From the NCBI RefSeq assembly GCF_004379255.2, contig NC_056037.1, positions 33,701,012 through 33,765,011 of the forward strand: 64,000 nucleotides of DNA, read 5' to 3'. Positions 11,421 to 21,463 of the stretch are shown here, in pieces (the first letter of the stretch is position 1; every line of letters begins with the position of its first letter). This DNA is from Salvia splendens. Taxonomy: Eukaryota > Streptophyta > Magnoliopsida > Lamiales > Lamiaceae. The notes beneath the pieces were generated by a model that was given only the letters and a program-made list of their open reading frames with translations, was not told the DNA's origin and did no database searches. A program made the translations under genes and the position numbers.

Positions 11421-13344
11421 GGCCATCCACTACGCTGTCTCTATACCGTCCCTTAAACTGTCTCTTAACTATTATTTGAGCACTATTTGAGGGCCCCACT
11501 GTCCTTTCTTCCTCCATCCCTTAACTAAGGGACGGAACCTGCAACGCTCCGTCTCTTAACCGTCTCTATACCGTCCCTTAATTACTATTCATTCAATTTC
11601 ATTTAGAATTTTTTTTTCTACCCAATTCAATTTAAACAAACACACTTTATTAAAAACCACACTTTATTAAAAAACACACAAACTAAATAAACACACAAAA
11701 TAAAAAAACACACAAAATAAAAAAACACTGCTCCGCCGGCGAATCATCCTCTGGAGGCGGTCGAGGTTTAGGGGGTGTCGGAAGGTCAAGTTGTGTTGCC
11801 ATAGCAACAATTCCGTTCTACCAGGCCGTGAATTGGGCGTACGAGAAGTGGAAAATGTCCGCCATTGTGGCGGTCATGTACGCCACCATAAGTGTGTCCG
11901 AGCCTCCTCGCGAGCCCGAGGCCGGCTGGCTTGATTCGCCTCGGCCCTTCCTTGCTCTAGCCGCTTTCGCCGCCTTCGTCCCTTGCGGCCGACGGCGCCC
12001 ACGCGCGGATCCTTCAGCATCGCCGACCGTACCCGCAAACTCCCGGGATTCAGCCTCAGGTAGGCTGATGCCATCGGTGTCACCACCAGACGCACCACCA
12101 GACGAGTATTGGCCACTCGCCGTATGCTTCGTGCGCTTCGAGGTTGAGCCCGAGCTGGAGCAGAAACCTCAGGCCCACCGTTCCTCGACCTTGACGGCCT
12201 GCCAAACATCAACAAATCTGAATTGATGACCCTCGTCCTGGTAGTAGGCGCGCAAAGCGGACGTCAAAATGTCGGTGGCCGTGGCGCCGCTTTGGTAGCG
12301 CGCCTCTTCAGTCGAGTAGATGCCGCAGAATTTTTTGATCTGTCGGTCGACTCGTTCAAAGTGAGAGCGGAGCATTTTAACTTTGCGCTTGCGGGAGCCT
12401 TTCGGCTTTATCTGGTGGTAGACCTCGCAGACCTTTTCCCAGAAACACTTCCGGGTTTGTTGATTCCCGACGATGGGATCGTACGAGACCGTGATCCAGG
12501 CGTTGTACACCGCCATCGTTTCGAAGTTGCTGTACGGATGCCGGCCAAGATCCTCTTCTTCTTCCTCCTCGTCCTCGCCCGCCTGGGGTTGTACACCGCC
12601 AGTGCCACCTCCACCGCCTCGGCCACCTCCACCGCCAGTGCCATCGGGAAAATCCTCCCGGATCTGGGATAATCCCTGCGAATACCGCGTGGCGGAGGGA
12701 CGGACATATGCATCAAGGTCAAAATTGGGTGGTTGGTACCCCCCGGCGTCGCCGAACCTGAGTCCCAGGGGTTGACGAACCGGAACCGCCCAATGTGTTG
12801 ATCATGGTCTCCCAATCGCCGAACGCGTTGAGATCCCACCCGCCGGAGCCGGAACCGCCGTAGTTGCTGTCGCCGTCGCCGGACATCTTGAGTTGGTTTA
12901 TGAAAATTTGAGAGAAAATTTGAGAGAAAATTTAGATGATAGGAAGAATAGATGTGTAGTTGTGTGTGAAATGAGGATGAGTTTAGGAGTATTTATAGAG
13001 TAAAAAAATTAATAAAAAATCAAAAAAATTATAAAAAAAAAACAAAAAACGGTATTATTACCGTTACAAATTTTTTTTTAATTTAAATTCGATTTTTTTT
13101 TAAAAAAAATATTTATTGCGTCAGCACGTGAAGACTCCCACTCGCGGGCCGGCTAGTGGGCGTCACGCACGACGCCGGGTTGCTCCACGTCGCCTCGGCG
13201 CGTGGCGAGACAGCTCGTCTCGTGGCTCGCCGGGACGAGACGCGGGACGAGACGGGACGAGATGGAGGCTGCAACGCGTCGCGCCGGCGTCCCGTCTCGC
13301 CGGGACGAGACGCGAGACGCTGGCGAGACCCGTAGTGGATGGTC
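11421..13344 (-). mobile_element. PIF/Harbinger-type element A, ORF1 only, nested in the Pack-MULE
   Basis: The ends are inverted repeats GGCCATCCACTACG (left) and GACCATCCACTACG (right, minus strand). They are flanked by a TAA duplication (11418-11420 and 13345-13347), the 3-bp TWA signature of PIF/Harbinger. The element is 1,924 bp and contains one decayed gene, the ORF1 Myb/SANT-like protein, on the minus strand. No DDE transposase ORF2 is present. It is closely related to element B at 24355-26270. The right subterminal region (about 13130-13330) is GC-rich with repeated CGTCTCG/CGAGACG motifs. Confidence 0.88.
11735..12886 (-). pseudogene. Harbinger ORF1 (Myb/SANT-like protein), frameshifted
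   Basis: The start codon on the minus strand is at 12886 (MSGDGDSNYGGSG...). The best piece, 12516-12169, reads AVYNAWITVSYDPIVGNQQ, then RKCFWEKVCEVYHQIKP, then a lysine-rich helix and HFERVDRQIKKFCGIY. This is the trihelix/SANT-like domain of PIF/Harbinger ORF1 proteins. The same domain is fused to some plant theta-class glutathione transferases, hence the common misannotation as GST T3-like. At least two frame changes, near 12770 and 12165, break it. The tail near 11740-11890 resembles the C-terminus of copy B (TATMAD, then PPPEDDS). The product would normally bind element DNA and assist the transposase. Confidence 0.75.
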
Positions 13345-13347
13345 TAA

Positions 13348-13706
13348 AACTCGTCGAAATTAAGCACCCCATCCATTGCCATTAAGATCAAAAGGGGTGA
13401 TCATGTTTGCAGTCATGAACACTTCTTCTGCCCCATCTACTCAGCATTCCCTTCAAGTTCTCTAGAGTCATGCACGCGCTTCCCTCCGGCCCCCTCAAAT
13501 CGCTCTGCTTCTCATCCTCTCCCGCCCCCTCAACTACCATCACGAAATCCTCCAAACTCAACAGGCTGTCCCCCTCCGAATCCGTCGCCGCCGATCGAGG
13601 CAACGCACTGCCACAGCTCCTCCGGGCTTATTTTGCTGTCGCCATTCGAATTGAAGTGGCTGAAAACTCTCGTATTGCTCGAATTTCTCCGTTGGTTAAT
13701 TTGTGA
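13348..13706 (-). pseudogene. Captured calmodulin-like (CML) EF-hand gene fragment
   Basis: On the minus strand, 13700-13540 reads VFSHFNSNGDSKISPEELWQ CVASIGGD, an EF-hand helix-loop-helix of CML type. A second frame, 13603-13400, continues ATDSEGDSLLSLEDFVMVVE, another EF-hand, then LENLKGMLSRWGRRSVHDC and a last loop resembling FDLNGNG near 13375. The order and spacing match plant CML proteins of about 150-190 residues, so most of a gene was captured. Several frame breaks and weakened loops show it is no longer coding. A TATA-like CTATAAATACCCC lies upstream on the same strand (about 13806-13818), so part of the promoter may have been taken too. Confidence 0.72.
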
Positions 13707-13859
13707 AATGCACAATTCCAGACAAAAATTAAGATATATTGTAACTGATTAAATCAGGAAAGAAGATATTTTGTGTGCAGATGTTTTTTGGCGATGGAGT
13801 TTGGGGTATTTATAGGTGCTGTAAAGGAAACGCCGGGTACCGGCAAATCAACCATGATT

Positions 13860-14262
13860 ACCAAAAATCAGAGGGCGTGGAGAAATGCGCAGTCGCAGAA
13901 AATGACGCCGTACAGGCAGAGGGAGAAGAGCATTGCGATGGCGGTGGGGGAGAAGAGGACGTTGTGGCCTGTCTTGTCGAAGAGCCCTAATTTGGTGAAT
14001 TCGGGAACGAGTTTGCGGTAGTCCTAGGAGACTACAGAAACAGCGTAGTTTTGGAGGTCGAGGTGGCTGTCGAAGGGGGCGAGGAGGGACCAGGCATAGC
14101 TGAGGTGGTAGGCGACGAATGTGTCGGTGGTGTCGTGGCCGACGAGGTTGAGGAGGGGAAGGTCACAGCCAGGGTGGGATTTATCCAATCGGAAACGTCG
14201 TAGATTTTGGTCGCCGGATTTGTTGTGGGTGGCGAGCTCCTCGGCGCTGATATTTCCGCCAT
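13860..14262 (-). pseudogene. Captured cytochrome b5 / sphingolipid Delta-8 desaturase-like fragment
   Basis: From ATG at 14262 (minus), three frames together resemble the N-terminus of plant cytochrome-b5-fusion desaturases. MAEISA is followed by a shifted EELATHNKSGD, then KIYDVSDW, then HPGCDLPLLNLVGHDTTDTF, then DYRKLVPEFTKLGLFDKTGH and a hydrophobic segment beginning the first membrane helix. In the family the HPGG motif binds b5 haem; here it reads HPGC. A TAG interrupts just before DYRKL, and at least two frameshifts are present. Only the b5 domain and its linker are present; no histidine boxes follow. It lies in the same orientation as, and upstream of, the CML fragment inside the Pack-MULE. 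Confidence 0.68.
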
Positions 14263-14575
14263 TGTTAAAAAGATTTGATTTTGAAGAAGAGGAGAGCGTT
14301 AGCTCTGGTTGGTTATGGAGGTTTAAATTTTTTAATTTAATTTTTTTTAGAATAATAATTTTTATTTTTGTAATAATTAAAATATCTAATAAAAATGCTT
14401 AATTCGGTCAAAATCGGCTAAACAGCCGTTGGCCGTTACTTTTAGACGGAGCCGTCCAAAATCGACTGATTCCGACCCAAGTTCAAATATGTGGGATGCA
14501 ATAATTCAAAACGTAATGTCTGTGGCCAAAATCGTAAGAACGCCGTATGTTCATGACCAATGTTGGTCTTAACTC

Positions 14576-15865
14576 TTTAATTTATGCTTTAACTTCTTAG
14601 ATCGATTTTGAGGGACTGATCTGTGATCGGCGATCCTTGGACTATATCATCATCTTGTTTTGGCTTCATTGTTTGAGTGTTCATTGTACCATTGAGTGAA
14701 TTCTTGGTGTTCTTCATTGGTTACAAAAGTAATAAAGATCAGACCACGTTACTTTTGTGTGTGTAAGTCATTCAGTCGAACCATACCATGTAAAACTCTT
14801 GTGTTTGAGTGATGCAAGGGCACGACTGAAAATCGATCTCACCATACCACCAATTTCATGGGGTTTAGTATAGTTTTCGTGAGGAGTCAGTTAGCTATTA
14901 AAGGATTGCGTCGGGTCATGCATACTATACCGAGTCCAGTGCTAAAAATTTTGAATACCAAACAATGAGATAACCCTAGAAAAAGCCCACTTTACACCAA
15001 TTTACTTCGAATCAACACATTCTTGAGTTATTTTTTATCAGAGAAAGATTGTCCTTCTAATTCTCTCAATTTAACAATCATCTAAGAACATCTCTAACCA
15101 TTTAAATTAAACTCAAACTCAGTTTAATGTAAATATCAAATTAAACAGTAATTTTACTCCCAATCATTTACACTAAACTCAAACTCAAAAGAATATTTTC
15201 TATCCATTACTTTTTTACCCACAATATTTGAAAAAGTGATTTGAATTTGTTTTAGTGTAAACATAAAGACATATAAACCAAAAATTGGGTTTTAAGTAAA
15301 GCATGAAGCTCTATATAAAAGGAGAAGATCAAATAATAAATCCACATTAAATTTTAAAGCTCCTATGATAGGGGTCCCGACCATGCAACAACGACACCAC
15401 CACCCAATCGCCCACGATGCCCCAGACCACCGCTAGCTAAGGCCTAGCCTAGCCAGTAGAGAGATGTGTCAGATGATCGGGTGATGGAATAATAAGTCGA
15501 GATAGAACTTGAAAGTTGATATTGTGGGACCGAGTGGAAAAAGTATAGAATAAAGATTCCATAAGCTTAATGATTGTGACACATGAAATTCAAAAATACA
15601 AAAAACCCCTAAAACTTAAATTTTTTAAATAAAAGTTGCAACCCATCGGGCCGACCCGCAACCTGTTCGGGCTAACCCGTTTAACCCGCCAACCCATTCG
15701 GGCTAACCCTTTTCGCCCGTTTTGTATTCGGGTTATAAAATTACAACCCTAACCCACTACTATTACCGGGCAATTCGGGCCAACCCACGAATTTCAGATT
15801 TGATTTACATCCCTAATTTAAAATCCCAACAAATCTTTTTTTCTCCTTCTTCTTCACTTTAATTA
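14576..15865. other. Intergenic, with a possible hAT-like end
   Basis: No gene is seen. Most is AT-rich and anonymous. Between about 15640 and 15815 there is a run of GGGCTAACCC/AACCCGCC-type repeats, and the far end, read on the minus strand, begins TAGGGATGTAAATCAAATC. Sub-terminal AACCCG repeats with a (T/C)AGGGATGTAAAT end are typical of non-autonomous hAT elements. I could not find the opposite end. Confidence 0.4.
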
Positions 15866-17626
15866 GAGCATCCACAGTGGGGCGGACGATAGTCCGCCCG
15901 ATGCATCGTCCGCCCCACTGCGGGTCACGTGGACGAAACCGCGGACGATGCAACGTGTTTTCCTTTTTATTTTTTTTTCAAATTTTTATCTATTTAAACC
16001 CCATTTCTCATTTCATTTTGCACACCAAATTTTCTCTCCCATCTCTCACTTTCCCCACACACCAATATTTCTCTCTAAAAAAAATGAGACCCGACGACGA
16101 CTGTAGTACCTCGGAGGGCATTACTCGGGCCTTGACTAAGGCCTTATTCGATTGCGTTCATGAGGCTGCGGCGGAATGCTTGGCCGAAATGGAGCGCGAG
16201 CGTGAAGCGGCGGAGCAAGTCCAGGCGGTGTAGATCCCGAGGCCGATTCGACGTCGGACGTTTGTCTACCGCGAGCACGACGTAGCTCACCAACGTCTCT
16301 TCGCAGACTATTTTGCCGAGCAACCACGGTGGGGCCCGACGGTTTTTCACCGTCGTTCGGCGAGATCTTTTTCTCAGCATTGTCCAAACGTTGGAGGCAC
16401 GTGATGAATACTTCCAGTATCGGGAAGATGGCATCGGTAGACCCGGACTTACGCCGTTGAAAAAGTGCACGGTTGCGCTCCGGCCGTTGGCCTACGGCAC
16501 CACGGCGGGCATGTTCGACGAGTACCTTCACGTCGGGGAGACAATTGGCCGCGAGTGCCTGAAGAATTTTTGTAGGGGAGTTGTGGAGGCTTATAGCAGC
16601 ACATATTTGCGAAAGCCGACTGCTGTGAATTGCCATGCCCTGATGAAGATGCACGAGACGGCGCACGACTTTCCTGGTATGCTATGGAGCATAGATTGTA
16701 TGCACTAGGAGTGGAAGAATTGCCCGACGGCGTGGAGAGGCCAATTTACTAGTGGATACAAGGGCAGCCACCCGACGATGATCCTTGAAGCCGTCGCTGA
16801 CCATCGGCTCTGGATCTGGCATGCTTACTTCGGTGTAGCGGGGTCGAACTACGACATCAACGTCCTCAACTCATCCAACCTCTTCATCGAGCAATGCAAT
16901 GGCAACGACCCGACCATCGAGTTCACTGTCAACGGGCGCCAATATCATATGGGGTACTACTTGGCCGATGACATATACCCAATGTGGCCTATTTTTGTGA
17001 AGACGACCAGCTGCCCAATGGGTGACAAGAGAGTTTTATTTGCGCAAAAGCAGGAGGCCGCGCGGAAGGATGTGGAGCGGGCATTTGGTGAGCTCCAAGC
17101 GCGGTGTGCAATAGTGAAAGGTCCGGCGTGTTTCTGGTACAAGGAAGTCATCGCCGATGTCATGTATACGTGCATCATCTTGCATAACATGATAGTCGAA
17201 CACGAAGGTGGAAGAGTCACCGATTGGGGCGATGATGAAGGTGGATCTAGCTCCAGCACGGCGACCCCGCCCCACGTTCGAGGATTACCGATGGACTACA
17301 ATGAGGTTCTATCTAGATAGACCTCAATGCGCAACCAACAAGACCATGTTCAGCTCATGAACGGCATGATTGAAGAAGTTTGAGACCGTAACCGCTGTTG
17401 AGAATTTGTAGTTTTTTTATTTCGTACTATAAGGTTTGAATTTTCAATGAAATGAAGTTTTTTTTTCCTATTTTTGTAGTGTTTTAAATATTCAAATAAA
17501 TAAAATGCTTAGGGCGGACTATAGGGCATCCCACTGCAGGTGAATGGGTAGCAGGATAAAATGCTGATGTGACGGAGCATAGGGCGCCCTATAGGGTGGA
17601 TTACAGGCGCCCCATGGTGGAGGCTT
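15866..17626 (+). mobile_element. PIF/Harbinger-type element C, ORF2 (transposase) only
   Basis: Terminal inverted repeats are GAGCATCCACAGTGGGG (left) and AAGCCTCCACCATGGGG (right, minus strand). They are flanked by TTA duplications (15863-15865 and 17627-17629). The element is 1,761 bp and holds a decayed DDE transposase on the plus strand. A short palindromic GGGCGGAC/GTCCGCCC repeat sits just inside the left end (15879-15915). No ORF1 is present. Confidence 0.87.
16084..17320 (+). pseudogene. PIF/Harbinger DDE transposase (ORF2, HARBI1-like), inactivated
   Basis: The reading begins MRPDDDCSTSEG at 16084. It meets a stop near 16231 (after QVQAV), changes frame near 16350, and continues LFLSIVQTLEARDEYFQYR, DEYLHVGETIGRECL and MLWSIDCMH. 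A TAG at 16707-16709 stands where the family has Trp (CMHWEW). The frame then stays open to 17320 with FGVAGSNYDINVL, RVLFAQKQEAARKDVERAFG and CIILHNMIVEHE. The three catalytic positions appear in SIDCMH (D), SNYDINVL (D) and KDVERAFG (E), so the active-site residues survive but the protein is interrupted three times. Confidence 0.85.
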
Positions 17627-17629
17627 TTA

Positions 17630-18046
17630 ATCTATAGTTTTATTATCAGTCTGGTCTTTGACTTAATAAAATTAATCTCAAATAATCTCGTATCAAAGGC
17701 GGCTTGATGCACATATCACAGTATCACACGCCTGCTGCGTTACAGCCTTACTCTAGCTTGGTTACAGAAGATACCACCAAACAGGCATATTAATATTATT
17801 CGATTTTATTTACTGATATAGAAAAATGACATGTTTACATTTAATAGTAGCACTGAATACACAAAATTATTGCAAAATTGGAAAGTGGAAAATATATTAC
17901 AGCTGCAACGTAACTTTATTATATACACGTATATATCTTATTTAATCTGCGTCCTGATTTTTGGATTTATTGGCTGGCGACAGCCTGTCAGCAACAAAAG
18001 TCCCACTCTCTCTCCTGAAAGACTACTCTCCCCTACCTTTTATTGA
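17630..18046. other. AT-rich region upstream of the seven-helix gene
   Basis: No gene is seen. Sequence is AT-rich, with a TATATACACGTATATATC stretch (about 17921-17938) that could contain promoter elements. The duplicated BSH-like leader begins at 18047. Confidence 0.4.
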
Positions 18047-18882
18047 TTTCTTCTCTCTCTCCCTCTCCTCTTCGCTTGCATTTTGTTTTCTCTCACTAGG
18101 GGTTTTCTGGCATTTCTCCGAAATTTCAGATTCAACGTCGTAGTTTGCCGGATCATTCACAACTCGTAAGCTTTCTGCACCTCCTCTGTTTTTTTTTCTA
18201 TTTTTAATGTTGGATTATTGTCCTTTTTGGGAAATTTTCTTCGAATTGAAGTGGTTATTTCTAGGTCTAGCAATTTTCATACGAATGTGCGGATGGTTTC
18301 GTGGCTGCTCGTGCCTGCGTTTTTCCTATTTGTTATTAACGTTTTAATTGTTGTTTGTAATTTTCTTTTTCCGTGCATGTTGAGGTCTTTGATTTTCTAG
18401 GCGTTTTTATGTAGATGTATTATTAATTCAGATAAAATTTGTGTCCTGGAGTGTTGTTTGGTATATCCGTTGCTTGAAGAAGCTAGTATTTAACAAAGAG
18501 AGACTGAGTTTCTCGTTTGTCATTGGATTGTACATGCACCTTTCGTTTTACAAAAAGTTTGAGGTTGATGCTCTCAGACTTGCAGCTGTAGGATGAAATA
18601 AAGGCATTTAAAGTGAATTTTGTAAATCGTTTTAATGAGTAGCCAATTCGTAATTTATTTTGATTTAGGTGATTGCTGCTTTATGATATTATCTACTTTA
18701 GCTGTTGTCTTCTGACCATTTTATTGGATATTATCTCCTATATACTGATATATGAAATATATCAGAATGTTGTGCCTGGTTAGATCTGATTAGAGTTCAG
18801 CTGTTGCTTATTGGATAATTTCATCTGATACTAGGCACTAGCTCAGATTTGGTTCTCATCACCTGTTGGTACCAATGAGGAA
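18047..18882 (+). repeat. Copy 2 of the BSH leader exon and intron module
   Basis: The block is collinear with 290-1125 and in the same orientation. It keeps the leader-exon end CACAACTC followed by the donor GTAAGC at 18166. Differences are scattered substitutions and small indels. It stops at AATGAGGAA, exactly where copy 1 diverges. It lies directly upstream of the seven-helix gene, so it probably supplies that gene's first non-coding exon and part of its leader intron. Confidence 0.8.
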
Positions 18883-19871
18883 TGTCCAATTCCACTGGAA
18901 GGTTTCTGGACCATCTCTCATTTTGTGCTTATCATATTCTCGTAAGATTAAAAAGAGATAGCAAAATATAGGGAGGAGTCTTTATCGATTTGAATATCTA
19001 TTTTTTAGCAAAAGGTGTTTTAAATGAAAAGTATTATTGGAAAGTGTAAATTATTCATATTTAGAGAGAGTTTCTGAGTCAAACCCTTGACATGATAAAC
19101 CTAGTTTCCCATACTATCCATTGAACAACTTATCTTGGATTGAAAAGTTGCTTGGTAATTCTCTATTATGCTGATAGCTTAGTGCTGGATCACGATTTTA
19201 AATGGATGGCTCTGTATAATGGTTTCCATGCTCTGTCAATCAGTCTTCACTCTTCACCTAGAGTATACTTTAAGTTGAACTTAGCCAATGTCACTTGTAA
19301 CCGAGTGCTAGTAGCTTAATAGTTTGTGTTTGTAGAGACATATGATAACCTACTGATTAAATAAGCTGCAATTTCTGTTCTCAGTTGTCTGATAACATGC
19401 TTGGTCTCTCTACTTAATTTTTTATATGTATTAGTTCAGCATATAAGGTGTTGCTACTTTTGTATTGGAATTTGATTTGTTGTCTTGTTGTCTGTTGACA
19501 AGTTACACCATTGTGATTTAGTGGACTGAATTTCTGTAATCATTGTGGTGAAGTTTTCTTTAATGAATTGGTTGCTCCTGGATTTTTTGCTCACATTGCA
19601 TTGCATTAGTTGACATGTTATATCTTCAAAAACTACCCCTATCTTTTATTCCTTTGCCATCTGCATTATCTGGTCAATCCTTTAAGATACTTCAAAAGAA
19701 GAAGTTATTCTTGTCAGTAGTATTTTTTATCAATGAAATCCGTGAAAGCTATTTCCCCACTTGCCCTGTAACCTGTTGCTTGTATTTTCCTGAAAACTGC
19801 TAGCCAGTCAATGACTTCTTCCTGTTTGACTGACTTTGGTGCCGTTTTCATTATTGTTATAATTGTTTCAG
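18166..19871 (+). other. Probable 5'UTR intron of the seven-helix gene
   Basis: The interval runs from the GTAAGC donor in the duplicated module to a TTGTTTCAG acceptor ending at 19871, a little over 100 bp before the ATG. The first 700 bp is BSH-like and the rest is unique AT-rich sequence without coding potential. This is inferred from splice motifs only. Confidence 0.5.
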
Positions 19872-19976
19872 GTATTATTGGCTTGTTTTGCTGGTCCTGT
19901 GGAGTGCCTTACTGAATAGGAGATATTATTGTGTCCATGCTGGCGGAGAGCATGCGTAGAATCTGTGCTTTGGGTA

Positions 19977-21146
19977 ATGCCCCAGTCGAGATTTGTTGCT
20001 GATGCACTTGGTGTGGTGACAATTGGCCTTGTTGCTGTGTTGGTCGTTCTGGGGTTGTTCTGTATCGTGTACTCATTTTACTTCCGCAGTCAGATCCTTG
20101 GGCAACGTTTCAGTCAGCTTAGTTATTTTAGTGGTCCTTGGATTATCAGAAATACATACATCTTCTTTGCAGTTTGGTGGGGTGTTGGTGAAATTATTCG
20201 GTTGAATTTGTTGAGGCACCATGGAAGATTCTTGGATGCCCTCACTTTGGAATGGCAGGAAAATGTCTGCAAATGCTACATCATTTCGAACCTGGGATTT
20301 GCAGAACCATGCCTGTTTCTTACACTCACTTTTCTTCTTCGTGCATCCCTACAGAGGTCTGGACCGTTAGGTCACAAGTGGAATGCCAAAACGACCGGTT
20401 TTGTTCTTGTTTATTGCATCCCGTTGTTCATTCTTCAGCTAGTAGTTATCTTAATTGGACCAAAGTATAAGAAGGACCATAATCCAAAATTGCCTTCTTA
20501 TTTCGTCAGAGCAGCTTCTTCTGAGGCAAATCACGATTCTGCCTTCTGCACGTACCCTCTACTGAGTACCATCTTTCTTGGTCTTTTTGCTACCATCATA
20601 ACTATCTACTTGTTGTGGCTTGGTAGGAGAATTCTTCATTTGGTGATTAATAAGGGTTTGCAGAAGAGAGTGTACATGTTGATCTTTTCTATCTCCGGTT
20701 TCTTCCCATTAAGAGTTGTTCTGCTTGGTTTGTCGGTCCTAGCTGATCCTGAAAAACCTGTGTTCGACGCCATATCATTCTTGTCCTTTCTTTCCCTTTT
20801 ATGCTGTGCAGGGGTGGGTATTTGCATACTAGTATACCTTCCTATAGCAGATTCTTTATCATTGAGGAATCTGCCAATAGATACAGAAGCTAGGAGGGGG
20901 GCTGCTGGTAATGAGTGGAATGACACAAATTGGTTAATTGCTAATCAGAGCCCAGTTGAAGGAGATCTTGTTAGTAGAAATTCATCTTCCTCCTCGGGAA
21001 AAGGTGGATCGATTTCTTTCCGTGCAAATGAAACCTCAGGAGCAGCTTTTGTGGAACTAAGCCTCTTCAGTCCTAGCCAGCATTCAAGTCCACCTGGGTC
21101 TCCTAGAGTTGTCGGCTGGTCTATGGTTGCTCCCGCGCAAGGTTAA
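19977..21146 (+). CDS. Seven-transmembrane plant protein, CAND1-like candidate G-protein-coupled receptor family
   Basis: One uninterrupted coding exon gives 389 residues from ATG at 19977 (MPQSRFVADALG). The frame is open upstream to 19929 but has no earlier ATG. Hydrophobic segments follow in order: ADALGVVTIGLVAVLVVLGL (about 8-28), IIRNTYIFFAVWWGVGEII, LGFAEPCLFLTLTFLL, TTGFVLVYCIPLFILQLVVI, LLSTIFLGLFATIITIYLLW, MLIFSISGFFPLRVVLLGL and ISFLSFLSLLCCAGVGICIL, which makes seven helices. The tail of about 80 residues is Ser-rich and polar. From memory this resembles the Arabidopsis CAND1 (At1g57680) type; receptor function in that family is proposed and not established. It probably sits in a membrane of the secretory system or cell surface. 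Its leader appears to derive from a BSH-like duplication. Confidence 0.85.
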   Translation: MPQSRFVADALGVVTIGLVAVLVVLGLFCIVYSFYFRSQILGQRFSQLSYFSGPWIIRNTYIFFAVWWGVGEIIRLNLLRHHGRFLDALTLEWQENVCKCYIISNLGFAEPCLFLTLTFLLRASLQRSGPLGHKWNAKTTGFVLVYCIPLFILQLVVILIGPKYKKDHNPKLPSYFVRAASSEANHDSAFCTYPLLSTIFLGLFATIITIYLLWLGRRILHLVINKGLQKRVYMLIFSISGFFPLRVVLLGLSVLADPEKPVFDAISFLSFLSLLCCAGVGICILVYLPIADSLSLRNLPIDTEARRGAAGNEWNDTNWLIANQSPVEGDLVSRNSSSSSGKGGSISFRANETSGAAFVELSLFSPSQHSSPPGSPRVVGWSMVAPAQG

Positions 21147-21463
21147 ATTAGCTGCTGAGAGGCCAGGCCGGGTGCCGAACATTTTTGCGCTCAACTCAGT
21201 ACTGTCTGTAAAGGATTTAGCTCTTTAATAATGATTTTGCTAATTTTGCTTCTGGTTTTGAGATAGTTGTTTGCTTTTTCTGTTCTTTTTTTAGTTTTTT
21301 ATCCACCTTTTTTTTCTTGGTGGCACTGTTAATCTGTATCTCTTTAAGTTTGATTTGTTGACGATTCTACATCTTCACTAATGATTGATATGCTTCTCAA
21401 GTTTCTGTTTCTATTTCTATATGATGATCAAATTAGTTATCTGCCGAAGTTTGTTTGATATTG
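21147..21463. other. 3' flank of the seven-helix gene
   Basis: This is T-rich sequence, probably the 3'UTR and poly(A) region. It ends at the target duplication of the solo LTR (TATTG, 21459-21463). No other feature is seen. Confidence 0.5.

Larger units (their letters stand above)
10009..14575. mobile_element. Pack-MULE (Mutator-like element carrying host gene fragments)
   Basis: Long imperfect terminal inverted repeats lie at about 10009-10185 and 14399-14575. They start GAGTAAAGGCCAAAATTG and GAGTTAAGACCAACATTG (the latter on the minus strand). A perfect 9-bp target duplication, TTTAATTTA, flanks them (10000-10008 and 14576-14584). Long TIRs with a 9-bp duplication define Mutator-like elements. 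No MURA transposase is present. Instead the interior holds a calmodulin-like gene fragment and a cytochrome b5/desaturase fragment, plus a later PIF/Harbinger insertion at 11421-13344. It is therefore a non-autonomous, gene-capturing MULE of 4.6 kb, or about 2.6 kb without the nested element. Confidence 0.88.

Noticed and set aside
12223..12672. 149-aa plus-strand frame opposite Harbinger ORF1
   Set aside because: It is a shadow of the GC-rich minus-strand ORF1. The minus strand shows the conserved family residues.
19929..19976. Upstream extension of the seven-helix protein
   Set aside because: The frame is open but has no ATG before 19977, and the MPQSR start fits the family from memory.
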